Origin: Halanaerobiales bacterium
GTDB taxonomy: Bacteria; Bacillota; Halanaerobiia; Halanaerobiales; M55B127
DNA: 6,396 bases
Direction of reading: 5' to 3'
Assembly (NCBI GenBank): GCA_021736965.1
Contig: JAIPEV010000103.1
Location: 1 to 6,396, forward strand
This document shows, piece by piece, positions 1-6,396 of the stretch (position 1 is the stretch's first letter; each line of letters begins with the position of its first letter). The notes under the pieces were generated by a model. The model was not told the DNA's origin. It worked only from the letters and a program-made list of their open reading frames with translations, and did no database searches. The position numbers and the translations under genes are program-made.

Positions 1-8
1 GAATAAGA

Positions 9-3000
9 ATGGAAAAACAATATCTAATTAACGATGAGGGAAGTTTTATAATCAAAGATTATCAAAAAAAACCTACTTTTTCTAGCTTTTTACCCGGTAT
101 AGCAGGTAAACTGGGTATTCCAACTTGGGCCTTTTATGTGAATAGAGGCCAGGGTATTGCAAGTTTTGGAATTAAAGATAAAAACAACTCAATAATGGAA
201 TTCTATCCAGCCAATAAATCTTATTCAAATGTAGTAAACAAGGGATTTAGAACTTTTATTAAAATAGATAATGTATTTTTTGAACCATTTAAAAAAATTA
301 ATAAACAAATTACAACAAAGATGATAATTTCTCCTGATAAACTAAAAATCATTGAAATCAACAAAGATATCAATCTTAAAACAGAAGTATTATACCACAC
401 TCTACCAAATGAAAACTTTGCTGCTTTAATTAGAAGGTTAAAAATAAAAAACTTAGATCAGAAAAAAAGACAGATTGAAATACTTGATGGTATGCCATTA
501 ATTGTTCCATTTGGAATTAATAACAATACATTAAAAAATGTTTCTCAAACAATTACAGCCTGGATAAAGGTCTATAATTTAGAAAACAATATTCCATTTT
601 TTAGGCTTAAATCATCAGCTGATGACCGGGCTCAAGTTGAACAGATAAAATCTGGAAACTTTTATTTATCAATAGACAATGATTCAAAAGAAATACTATC
701 TCCAATAGTTGATCCACGAATTATCTTTAGTCATGATAAAAGTCTAAACAATCCTATTGGATTTATCAAAGACAATTTTACTAGTTTTGATAAACAGATT
801 ACTGAAAATCAATTTCCCTCTGCAATGACATATAATAAAAAAAGTTTAGATATAAAAGAAACAATTAATATATACTCATTATTTGGAAATATTAGTAACC
901 AAAAATTATTAAAAGACATTAAAAATAAGGTATTTGATGATAGTTTCTTTGATAAGAAATTAACTATGAATCAAAATATTCATAACTATTATTCTGATTT
1001 AATTTTTACAAATAGTGGTAAACAAAGTTTCAATGGATATACTAAACAGACTTTCTTAGATAATATCTTAAGAGGAGGCATACCTGTTAATATCGGTAAT
1101 AATTCTAAAAAGACATACCATATATTTTCAAGAAAACATGGTGATCTTGAAAGAGACTATAATGATTTTTCATTAGAACCTAGATATTACTCACAGGGAA
1201 ATGGTAACTATAGGGATGTTAATCAAAATAGAAGAAATGATCTGTTTTTTAATCCAAATTTAAAAAGGCATAATATAATAACGTTTTTAAATTTAATTAA
1301 TCTAGAGGGTTTTAATCCATTAGTAATTAATGGATATAAATTTGTCGTTGAAAATATTAATGACATAAAAGAAAATATTAATTTAAATAATAAAAAGTTT
1401 TTTGATTTAATAACAAACCCGTTTACAATTGGAGATCTATATGATTATTTAATTACTAATCAAAATACATTAAATATTAAGGGTATCGATAAAATAATAA
1501 ATATTGTCATTGATTATTCAAGATCTATTCTTGTTACAAAATTTGCCGAAGGATACTGGATAGATCACTGGACTTATAACCTTGATCTAATAGAAAATTA
1601 TTTAAGAATCTACCCAGATCAACTTAAAGTATTATTTACAAAAAAAGAATATAAATATTATGATAGCCCTGTCAAAGTTTTGCCTCGTGATAAAAAATAT
1701 AAATTAACAAATAAAGGACCAAGACAATATGATGCTTTGAAAATAGATGAAAAGAAAAAAACTTTGATAAATGAAAGAGAAAATGAAAAAAACTTTGTCA
1801 GAGTAAATGATAATATATATAAAAGTAATCTTTTAGTAAAGATTTTTACTATCTTATTAAATAAAGTGGCGAGTCTAGATCCTTATGGATTAGGAATTGA
1901 AATGGAGGCTAATAAACCAGGTTGGTATGATGCCTTAAATGGTCTTCCAGGTATATTTGGATCTTCATTTGGAGAGACCGCTGAAGCTTTAAAATGGTCC
2001 GAATTCATCTTAGACATACTTAACAGAATAGATATCAAAAATATTGAAGTTTTAGAAGAAGTTTATGATTATTATCAACAAATAAATAAGTTATTAATAA
2101 ACTGGTTAGAAGATCAAGATAACTTTTATTATTGGGATAGAAGTAATAAAGCTAAAGAAAATTATCGAAAAAAAATATTTTATTCATTAAATGGTAATAA
2201 AAAGACTATCTCAAAAAATAAATTAATAGAATTTTATAAAAACATTGTAAAAAAACTTAAATATTCTTTAACTAATTCAAAAAAAGAAAGCGGACTATAT
2301 AATATGTTCTATTATTATCAAGCACAAGATTATATCAAAACAAATAGATTATCAGAAGATTCTTTACCATTAGTTGAAGTTAAGTCATTTAAAAAATATT
2401 CGCTATCAAACTTTTTAGAAGGACAGGTTAAGGCACATAAAGTTCTTAACTTTAAAGAAAAGTCTTTAAAATTACATAAAAACATCTTATCAAGTGACTT
2501 ATATGATAAAAAGTTAAAGATGTTTAGAGTAAATGGTAAGCTTAATAAAGAATCATATGAAGTTGGAAGAGCAAAGGCTTTTTCTCCAGGTTGGTTAGAA
2601 AATGGTTCAATATGGCTTCATATGGAATATAAGTACTTATTAGAACTGTTAAAAAATGGTCTGTATGAAACTTTTTATCAAGTATTTAATGATGTCTTAA
2701 TATCTAATCAAGATCCAAAAATATATAAACGAAGTATTTTTGAAAACTGCTCGTTTATCTTAAGTAATTTAAATCAGGATGTTAATAACCATGGTAGAGG
2801 ATATATTGCAAGACTAAGTGGTGCAACAGCAGAGTTTATTGATCTATGGACTAGAATTAGTTTTGGAAATAGACCATTTAAATATATAAATAATCAACTA
2901 ATCTTTAAACCAAAACCAATCTTATCTAAAGAACTTTTTACTAAGAAAAAAAGTAATATAAAAGTTCAAATGAGTGAAAATAAAAGTAAACAAGTACTTT

Positions 3001-3227
3001 TAGAGAAAAATACTTATTCAGTAAAATTTTTAAAAGATACTATGATTGTTTATCATAATGAAAAAATGAAAAACACTTATGGAACTAATAAAGCAGAAGT
3101 TAAAAAAATAAAGTTATCATATTTTAATAAAAAAACATGTCTGGTTCAAAACAACAAAGTTATTAAAAAAAATGCTATTGATATAAGAAATGGATCAGTT
3201 GAAAGAATAGATATAAGTTTAATTTAA
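9..3227 (+). CDS. Cytosolic beta-1,3-glucan phosphorylase, GH161-like (GH94/GH149/GH161 superfamily)
   Basis: A 1072-residue protein without signal peptide or membrane segment, so cytosolic. It probably phosphorolyses beta-1,3-gluco-oligosaccharides, releasing glucose 1-phosphate from the non-reducing end. Seen in the sequence: an N-terminal block FSSFLPGIAG and GIPTWAFYVNRGQGI (residues 24-50), NQNRRND (405-411), EGYWIDHWTYNLDLIE (514-529), the KPGWYDALNGLPG block (636-648), AFSPGWLENGSIWLHMEYK (857-875) and SGATAEF (937-943). By analogy with GH94 'DWND', D641 in GWYDALN is the likely catalytic acid. The length of about 1070 residues exceeds typical GH94 cellobiose phosphorylases (about 800) and fits GH161 or GH149. 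The neighbouring GH16 laminarinase supports beta-1,3 specificity. The last 100 residues are Lys/Asn-rich and less conserved in appearance. The ATG at 9 is chosen because the conserved N-terminus begins there; its Shine-Dalgarno site would lie mostly outside the window. Pipelines may label it cellobiose or cellodextrin phosphorylase. Superfamily assignment is firm; exact family and linkage are inferred. Confidence 0.87.
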   Translation: MEKQYLINDEGSFIIKDYQKKPTFSSFLPGIAGKLGIPTWAFYVNRGQGIASFGIKDKNNSIMEFYPANKSYSNVVNKGFRTFIKIDNVFFEPFKKINKQITTKMIISPDKLKIIEINKDINLKTEVLYHTLPNENFAALIRRLKIKNLDQKKRQIEILDGMPLIVPFGINNNTLKNVSQTITAWIKVYNLENNIPFFRLKSSADDRAQVEQIKSGNFYLSIDNDSKEILSPIVDPRIIFSHDKSLNNPIGFIKDNFTSFDKQITENQFPSAMTYNKKSLDIKETINIYSLFGNISNQKLLKDIKNKVFDDSFFDKKLTMNQNIHNYYSDLIFTNSGKQSFNGYTKQTFLDNILRGGIPVNIGNNSKKTYHIFSRKHGDLERDYNDFSLEPRYYSQGNGNYRDVNQNRRNDLFFNPNLKRHNIITFLNLINLEGFNPLVINGYKFVVENINDIKENINLNNKKFFDLITNPFTIGDLYDYLITNQNTLNIKGIDKIINIVIDYSRSILVTKFAEGYWIDHWTYNLDLIENYLRIYPDQLKVLFTKKEYKYYDSPVKVLPRDKKYKLTNKGPRQYDALKIDEKKKTLINERENEKNFVRVNDNIYKSNLLVKIFTILLNKVASLDPYGLGIEMEANKPGWYDALNGLPGIFGSSFGETAEALKWSEFILDILNRIDIKNIEVLEEVYDYYQQINKLLINWLEDQDNFYYWDRSNKAKENYRKKIFYSLNGNKKTISKNKLIEFYKNIVKKLKYSLTNSKKESGLYNMFYYYQAQDYIKTNRLSEDSLPLVEVKSFKKYSLSNFLEGQVKAHKVLNFKEKSLKLHKNILSSDLYDKKLKMFRVNGKLNKESYEVGRAKAFSPGWLENGSIWLHMEYKYLLELLKNGLYETFYQVFNDVLISNQDPKIYKRSIFENCSFILSNLNQDVNNHGRGYIARLSGATAEFIDLWTRISFGNRPFKYINNQLIFKPKPILSKELFTKKKSNIKVQMSENKSKQVLLEKNTYSVKFLKDTMIVYHNEKMKNTYGTNKAEVKKIKLSYFNKKTCLVQNNKVIKKNAIDIRNGSVERIDISLI

Positions 3228-3253
3228 AATATCTACCAAACAAAGTTTCTAAT

Positions 3254-3270
3254 GGAGGAATTACATATTG
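3254..3270 (+). promoter_or_regulatory. Shine-Dalgarno site and TTG start of the GH30 gene
   Basis: GGAGG at 3254-3258 is followed, after a 9-base spacer, by TTG at 3268. The intergenic stretch 3228-3267 has no terminator-like hairpin and no clear promoter, so the GH30 gene is probably co-transcribed with the phosphorylase gene. No ATG lies in frame nearby, and the TTG start leads directly into the conserved GH30 N-terminus. Confidence 0.8.
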
Positions 3271-4608
3271 TTTTTTAAAAGATATATTTCAGTTAAAGAT
3301 TCAAATAAAAAATTATCTAAAACAAGTTTTAAAAATTTAAATAACAAATCTAATAATAAAATCATAATTGATGATACTAAGACTTATCAATCAATTATTG
3401 GTTTTGGAGGTGCCTTTACTGAAGCAGCCTGTTATACATTAGATAAAGTATCTAAAAAGACAAAAAATAAGGTGCTTAAGGCATATTTTGATCAAGAAAA
3501 TGGTTTAGGATATAACTTAGGAAGAATATCAATTAATAGCTGTGATTTTTCTTTAAAAAACTATACTTATGTTCAAGAAAATGATAAAACTTTAAGTACT
3601 TTTGATATTTCACGAGAAGAGAAATGGACTATTCCAACAATAATAAATGCCAAGGATATAAGGGGGGGAGAAATTAAATTATTAGCTTCCCCCTGGAGTC
3701 CACCTCCCTGGATGAAAACAAATAATAATATGAATAATGGTGGCAAACTTTTAAAAAAATATTACCAATCCTGGGCTAATTATTATGTTAAATTTATAGA
3801 TGAGTTTAAAAAGAGAGATATAGCAATCTGGGGTGTCACAGTACAAAATGAACCTGCAGCTGTACAAAGTTGGGATTCATGTATATATAGTGCAGAAGAA
3901 GAAAAAGATTTTATAAAAAATTATTTAGGTCCTACCTTAAAAAATAATAATCTTAATAATATAAAAATACTTTTTTGGGATCATAATAGAGATAAGATTA
4001 TAAATAGAGCTACAACAGTTTTATCAGATAAAAAAGCAGCTAAATACATATGGGGTACAGCTTTACATTGGTACCTTAGTGAGGATTTCAAAAATGTTGG
4101 TGAAGTACATAAAAGATTTCCTAATAAACATCTATTATTTACAGAAGGAACTCAGGAAAATGGATTACATATAGGATCATGGAAAACAGGTGAACGTTAT
4201 GCTAGAAACATGATTGGTGATCTAAATAACTGGGTTAGAGGTTATATAGACTGGAATCTATTTTTAGATGAATTAGGTGGGCCTAATCACGTTAAAAATT
4301 ATTGTGATGCCCCAATAATTATAAATACAAATAATGATCAAGTAATCTTCAATAGTTCATATTATTATATAGGACATTTTAGTAAATTTATTAAAGAAAA
4401 TGCCTTACGAATAAACTCTAAAGTAAATAACAAAAAATTAAAAGTAGCTGCCTTTAAAAATCCAAATAAAGAAGTTGTAGTGGTCATTTTAAATGAATCA
4501 AACCAAAAAATTAATTTTAAATTAAAATATAAGGATACTAAGATAAATAATATATCACCAAAACGATCTATTCAATCTATATTAATTTCAGGAGGGATTC
4601 AAAATTAA
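3268..4608 (+). CDS. Cytosolic glycoside hydrolase family 30 (beta-1,6-glucosidase/glucanase-like)
   Basis: A 446-residue GH30 enzyme, a retaining clan GH-A (beta/alpha)8 barrel with a C-terminal beta domain; automatic labels often read 'glucosylceramidase'. Visible motifs are IIGFGGAFTEA (43-53), LGRISINSCDFSL (84-96), LLASPWSPPPWMKTN (138-152), WGVTVQNEPAAVQSWDSC (188-205), HWYLSEDF (267-274), LLFTEGTQE (289-297) and GGPNHV (337-342). E195 in VQNEP is the expected acid/base and E293 in FTEG the expected nucleophile; both are present. Residues from about 350 form the C-terminal beta domain. Length is normal and complete. There is no signal peptide, so it should act inside the cell on imported oligosaccharides. 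Known family activities include beta-1,6-glucanase and exo-beta-1,6-glucosidase removing laminarin side glucoses; that role is inferred here from the neighbouring phosphorylase and laminarinase. Beta-glucosidase or another GH30 specificity remains possible. Translation starts at TTG, and the stop codon overlaps the next gene. Confidence 0.93.
   Translation: MFFKRYISVKDSNKKLSKTSFKNLNNKSNNKIIIDDTKTYQSIIGFGGAFTEAACYTLDKVSKKTKNKVLKAYFDQENGLGYNLGRISINSCDFSLKNYTYVQENDKTLSTFDISREEKWTIPTIINAKDIRGGEIKLLASPWSPPPWMKTNNNMNNGGKLLKKYYQSWANYYVKFIDEFKKRDIAIWGVTVQNEPAAVQSWDSCIYSAEEEKDFIKNYLGPTLKNNNLNNIKILFWDHNRDKIINRATTVLSDKKAAKYIWGTALHWYLSEDFKNVGEVHKRFPNKHLLFTEGTQENGLHIGSWKTGERYARNMIGDLNNWVRGYIDWNLFLDELGGPNHVKNYCDAPIIINTNNDQVIFNSSYYYIGHFSKFIKENALRINSKVNNKKLKVAAFKNPNKEVVVVILNESNQKINFKLKYKDTKINNISPKRSIQSILISGGIQN
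4590..4606 (+). promoter_or_regulatory. Shine-Dalgarno site and AUU start of the laminarinase gene
   Basis: AGGAGGG at 4590-4596, inside the end of the GH30 gene, is one of the best ribosome binding sites in the window. GGAGG (4591-4595) is followed by an 8-base spacer and then ATT at 4604. In this frame an in-frame stop TAA lies at 4583-4585, and no ATG, GTG or TTG occurs between it and the ATG at 5021. The codons after ATT encode Lys-Lys and a hydrophobic signal peptide core, so ATT is the best start. The ATT start and the TAA stop of GH30 share a base (ATTAA, 4604-4608), which suggests translational coupling. Confidence 0.75.
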
Positions 4609-6112
4609 AAAATATATAATAATAACTATTATTTTTTTACTATTATTAGGATCAGTTGGCCTTTATGCTGAAAATAATGAAAACCTTAATAAAAGTATTC
4701 CAACTCCCTATAAAGAGCTTACTTTAATCTGGCAAGATGAATTTAACTATGAAGGTTTACCAAATCAAAGCAAATGGACTTATGATGTAGGTGGGCACGG
4801 ATGGGGTAATGGTGAAAAACAATACTATACTGAAAATAAAAAAGAAAATGCATGGGTCAAAAATGGTAGGTTATATATAACTGCTAGAAAAGAAAATTAT
4901 AAAAAAAATGAATATACTTCAGCTAGATTAGTTACTAAAAACAAAGGAGATTGGTTATACGGAAGAATAGAAGTAAAAGCTAAGCTTCCGCAAGGTAGAG
5001 GAACCTGGCCTGCTATTTGGATGCTACCCACTAAGTTTAAATATGGACAATGGCCTGGGAGTGGTGAAATTGATATTATGGAACATGTAGGATATGATAT
5101 GGAAAGAGTTCATGGCACTGTCCATACCAAAAGTTTTAATCATTCTATTAATACACAAAAAGGTAATTCTCTTATTATTGAAAATGTTCATAAAAAATTT
5201 AATGTCTACAGTATAGAATGGTATCCTAACAAAATATTATTTTTCATTAATGACAAACATTACTTTACATTTAATAATAGAAAAAAAAGTTGGCAAGAAT
5301 GGCCCTTTGATATTCCCTTTCATTTAATCCTTAATATCGCTGTAGGAGGGGGTTGGGGCGGTATAAAAGGAATTGATGACAGTATATGGCCACAAACTAT
5401 GGAAGTAGAATATGTACGGGTATATGACCTGAATTTAGACCAAAGAGATCAAACTCCACCTACAACACCTAATAATATTAAGAGTGAAATAAATCCTATT
5501 AGCGCAAAACTAAATTGGGATAATTCTAATGATGATTTTGGTCTAAAAGAATATAGAATATACTTAAATAACAAATTAATAAGTAAATCAAATCAAAGTA
5601 ACTATAAAATTAATTATCTAAAACCAGAAACTAAATATAATCTATATATTGAAGCTATTGATTATGCAGATAATAAGTCAAAATCTAAAAGTTATGACTT
5701 TATAACACCAAAATTAAATCACCATCCAGTTCCTGGAAAAGTTGAAGCAGAAGATTATTTATCTATGGAAAAAGGAGTAGAAACTGAAAAGACAAAAGAT
5801 CTAGGTGGGGGAGTAAACCTCTGTTATATCGGTGACCATGATTGGATGGAATATACAATCGATGTAAAAGAAAGTGGAAACTATCAAGCTTTATTAAGAT
5901 CTGCTGCAGTAATTGAAGGCGAAGTTCAAATTAAAGATGAAAATAATAAGATCTTATCTACAATCGAAGTACCAGTAACTGATGATTGGCAAAACTGGAC
6001 TACTGTTAGATCAAATCAATTTACTTTACAAAAAGGCAAACAAAAGATAAAAGTTTATACTACTATAGGAGGTTTTAATTTTAATTGGTTTAAGATCCTT
6101 AAAGCTAAATAA
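4604..6112 (+). CDS. Secreted modular laminarinase: signal peptide, GH16, FN3, CBM6
   Basis: A 502-residue endo-beta-1,3(4)-glucanase read from the ATT at 4604. Residues 1-22 form a signal peptide: Lys2-Lys3, a hydrophobic core, then LYA with likely cleavage before Glu23. No lipobox cysteine is present, so the protein is probably exported freely. The GH16 domain spans about 39-274, with LIWQDEF (41-47), GGHGWGNGEKQYYTE (63-77) and GEIDIMEHVG (154-163). In that motif E155 is the nucleophile, D157 the assisting Asp and E160 the acid/base. ILNIAVGGGWGG follows near 242-253, and the domain closes at EYVRVYD. An FN3 domain lies at about 284-369. A CBM6 at about 376-501 starts PGKVEAEDY, contains GDHDWMEY (410-417) and ends GFNFNWFKI; such CBM6 modules often bind beta-1,3-glucan. 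The enzyme should cut laminarin-like glucan outside the cell to feed the two cytosolic enzymes encoded upstream. Starting at the first ATG (5021) would remove the signal peptide and part of the catalytic fold. The function is secure; the start codon is inferred. Confidence 0.92.
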   Translation: MKKYIIITIIFLLLLGSVGLYAENNENLNKSIPTPYKELTLIWQDEFNYEGLPNQSKWTYDVGGHGWGNGEKQYYTENKKENAWVKNGRLYITARKENYKKNEYTSARLVTKNKGDWLYGRIEVKAKLPQGRGTWPAIWMLPTKFKYGQWPGSGEIDIMEHVGYDMERVHGTVHTKSFNHSINTQKGNSLIIENVHKKFNVYSIEWYPNKILFFINDKHYFTFNNRKKSWQEWPFDIPFHLILNIAVGGGWGGIKGIDDSIWPQTMEVEYVRVYDLNLDQRDQTPPTTPNNIKSEINPISAKLNWDNSNDDFGLKEYRIYLNNKLISKSNQSNYKINYLKPETKYNLYIEAIDYADNKSKSKSYDFITPKLNHHPVPGKVEAEDYLSMEKGVETEKTKDLGGGVNLCYIGDHDWMEYTIDVKESGNYQALLRSAAVIEGEVQIKDENNKILSTIEVPVTDDWQNWTTVRSNQFTLQKGKQKIKVYTTIGGFNFNWFKILKAK

Positions 6113-6131
6113 AAAAATGATTTGAATCAAT

Positions 6132-6170
6132 AAAAATATAATCTTACTAATAGAGTAGGATTAGCCTTTT
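6132..6170 (+). terminator. Possible rho-independent terminator of the operon
   Basis: On the + strand TAATCTTACT (6139-6148) can pair with AGTAGGATTA (6154-6163) as a 10-bp stem, counting one U-G wobble, around the loop AATAG. An A-run (6132-6136) precedes it and TTTT (6167-6170) follows after GCC. It lies just after the GH16 stop, where a terminator is expected. The stem is AT-rich and the T-run short, so strength is uncertain. On the minus strand the wobble becomes a C-A mismatch, so the hairpin favours + strand transcripts. The 3' arm lies inside the group II intron end. Confidence 0.45.
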
Positions 6171-6186
6171 ACAGCTGGGACCTCTC
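6150..6186 (-). ncRNA. Group II intron domain VI with branch-point adenosine and 3' splice end
   Basis: Three bases after domain V, GAGAGG (6186-6181) pairs with CCUACUC (6159-6153), leaving A6156 as a single bulged adenosine. This is the expected lariat branch point, and it is the seventh base from the proposed intron end at U6150, matching the usual 7-8 base spacing. Above an internal loop, AGCU and GGCU (near 6176-6173 and 6167-6164) can form a short upper stem. The 3' exon then begins UAGUAAG. Confidence 0.75.
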
Positions 6187-6189
6187 GCC

Positions 6190-6222
6190 GAACTGCACGT
6201 TCGGAATTACCGTATACAGCTC
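6190..6222 (-). ncRNA. Group II intron domain V
   Basis: The 33-base element opens GAGCUGUAU and closes UGCAGUUC on the minus strand. Eight base pairs form the lower stem (G6222-C6190 through A6215-U6197, including G-U pairs), with the catalytic triad AGC at 6221-6219. A U-G pair (6214/6198) and a two-base AC bulge (6200-6199) follow, as in typical domain V. The distal helix pairs CGG (6212-6210) with CCG (6204-6202) around UAAUU. An A-A opposition (6213/6201) replaces the usual base pair above the bulge, and the loop is not an obvious GNRA, so the domain is slightly atypical. Confidence 0.78.
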
Positions 6223-6246
6223 TCTGCTCCCGTTGCCCCATCTCAA

Positions 6247-6293
6247 GGAGTAAGTCAGCGTCTCTGTGTTGCCACAGATGTAAATTTTACTCC
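6247..6293 (-). other. Branched RNA hairpin inside the intron, upstream of domain V
   Basis: On the minus strand GGAGUAA (6293-6287) pairs perfectly with UUACUCC (6253-6247), enclosing a second hairpin UCUGUG-GCAA-CACAGA (6278-6263) with a GNRA-type tetraloop. The 7-bp and 6-bp helices are separated by unpaired bases. Its place just before domain V suggests part of domain IV, or domain III if the intron lacks an open reading frame. The domain assignment is inferred. Confidence 0.5.
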
Positions 6294-6295
6294 TT

Positions 6296-6396
6296 TCAGG
6301 ACAATGTGGTAAGTAGTGATTTGAGTCCCTGCTTCTGTAATTCAGAAGTTGGGATTCTATAATTTTGATTATCTGACTTTTTCTTTTCCATAAAGG
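6296..6396 (-). CDS. Partial reading frame; possible C-terminus of the intron-encoded protein
   Basis: On the minus strand a frame open to the window edge runs to TGA at 6298-6296. Its last 20 residues are IPTSELQKQGLKSLLTTLS plus the preceding Arg. A stop about 75 bases before domain V is where a group II intron reverse transcriptase/maturase usually ends, and the '..GLKSL' ending loosely recalls the end of such proteins. No catalytic motif is in view, and an ATG at 6391 could instead start an unrelated short frame. Treat as tentative. Confidence 0.28.
   Translation of the reverse strand, partial: FMEKKKSDNQNYRIPTSELQKQGLKSLLTTLS
6326..6354. repeat. Inverted repeat (imperfect hairpin)
   Basis: CTTCTG (6332-6337) and CAGAAG (6343-6348) pair perfectly around a 5-base loop. 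Flanking TCCC (6326-6329) and GGGA (6351-6354) extend the stem across a two-base internal loop on each side. No T-run follows on the + strand. It lies within the intron region and overlaps the tentative partial frame, so it could be part of the intron RNA fold or chance. Confidence 0.4.

Larger units (their letters stand above)
6150..6396 (-). mobile_element. 3' end of a group II intron, continuing beyond the window
   Basis: Read on the minus strand, the right edge carries a domain V hairpin (6222-6190), a 3-base linker and a domain VI hairpin with a bulged adenosine, ending in the AY dinucleotide expected at an intron 3' end (A6151, U6150). The region is far richer in G+C than the genes (55 of 100 bases at 6171-6270), consistent with a structured catalytic RNA of foreign origin. 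Group II introns are self-splicing retroelements that usually encode a reverse transcriptase/maturase in domain IV; most of that gene and domains I-III would lie right of the window. The intron is antisense to the glucan operon. Whether it is full-length or a remnant cannot be seen here, and the structural class was not assigned. Confidence 0.77.

Noticed and set aside
3228..3267. Promoter or terminator between phosphorylase and GH30 genes
   Set aside because: Only 40 bases, with no hairpin plus T-run and no convincing -35/-10 pair; the only clear element is the Shine-Dalgarno site.
4607..4672. Lipoprotein signal for the laminarinase
   Set aside because: There is no cysteine after the hydrophobic core; LYA followed by Glu fits ordinary signal peptidase cleavage.
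5021..6112. Laminarinase starting at the first ATG (5021)
   Set aside because: It would start inside the GH16 fold just before the catalytic motif and omit the signal peptide and conserved N-terminal strands that are clearly encoded upstream in frame.
6118..6129. Palindrome TGATTTGAATCA after the GH16 stop
   Set aside because: The arms are five bases with a two-base centre, too tight for a stable hairpin; an operator is possible but nothing supports it.
6169..6396. A 75-codon minus-strand frame open from the right edge
   Set aside because: It runs straight through the domain V hairpin and the structured intron RNA and matches no protein pattern I recognise. The higher G+C of this stretch makes chance open frames likely.
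1..6396. CRISPR arrays, tRNA or rRNA genes
   Set aside because: No regularly spaced direct repeats and no cloverleaf or rRNA-like stretch were seen on either strand.

Overview
The window is very AT-rich: coding regions are roughly three-quarters A+T, with AGA and ATA codons common. Shine-Dalgarno sites are strong and purine-rich, and the genes are tightly packed on the + strand. This suggests a low-GC anaerobic bacterium such as a Halanaerobiales-type Firmicute, though Thermotogota cannot be excluded. The assignment is inferred from composition and gene content only.

Positions 9-6112 hold three co-directional genes that form a beta-1,3-glucan (laminarin-type) utilisation operon. The first encodes a large cytosolic glucan phosphorylase of the GH161/GH149/GH94 superfamily, most like GH161. 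The second encodes a cytosolic GH30 beta-glucosidase or glucanase. The third encodes a secreted modular GH16 laminarinase with a signal peptide, a GH16 catalytic domain, an FN3 domain and a CBM6 domain. The likely scheme is that GH16 cuts beta-1,3-glucan outside the cell and the oligosaccharides are imported by a transporter not in this window. GH30 would then remove beta-1,6 side glucoses in the cytosol, and the phosphorylase would release glucose 1-phosphate from the beta-1,3 chain. The promoter and any upstream genes lie left of the window.

The GH16 gene has no ATG, GTG or TTG in frame before residue 140. Its signal peptide and an excellent Shine-Dalgarno site point to an AUU start at 4604, overlapping the GH30 stop codon as ATTAA. 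A caller restricted to usual starts would truncate this protein and lose its secretion signal.

From 6150 to the right edge the composition jumps (55 of 100 bases G or C at 6171-6270). The minus strand there carries the 3' end of a group II intron, with a recognisable domain V and a domain VI with a bulged branch-point adenosine. The intron lies antisense to the operon, 37 bases after the GH16 stop. A 10-bp hairpin that could terminate the operon straddles the intron/exon junction. No wholly new biological system is evident; the AUU start and the intron end are the points most worth checking.
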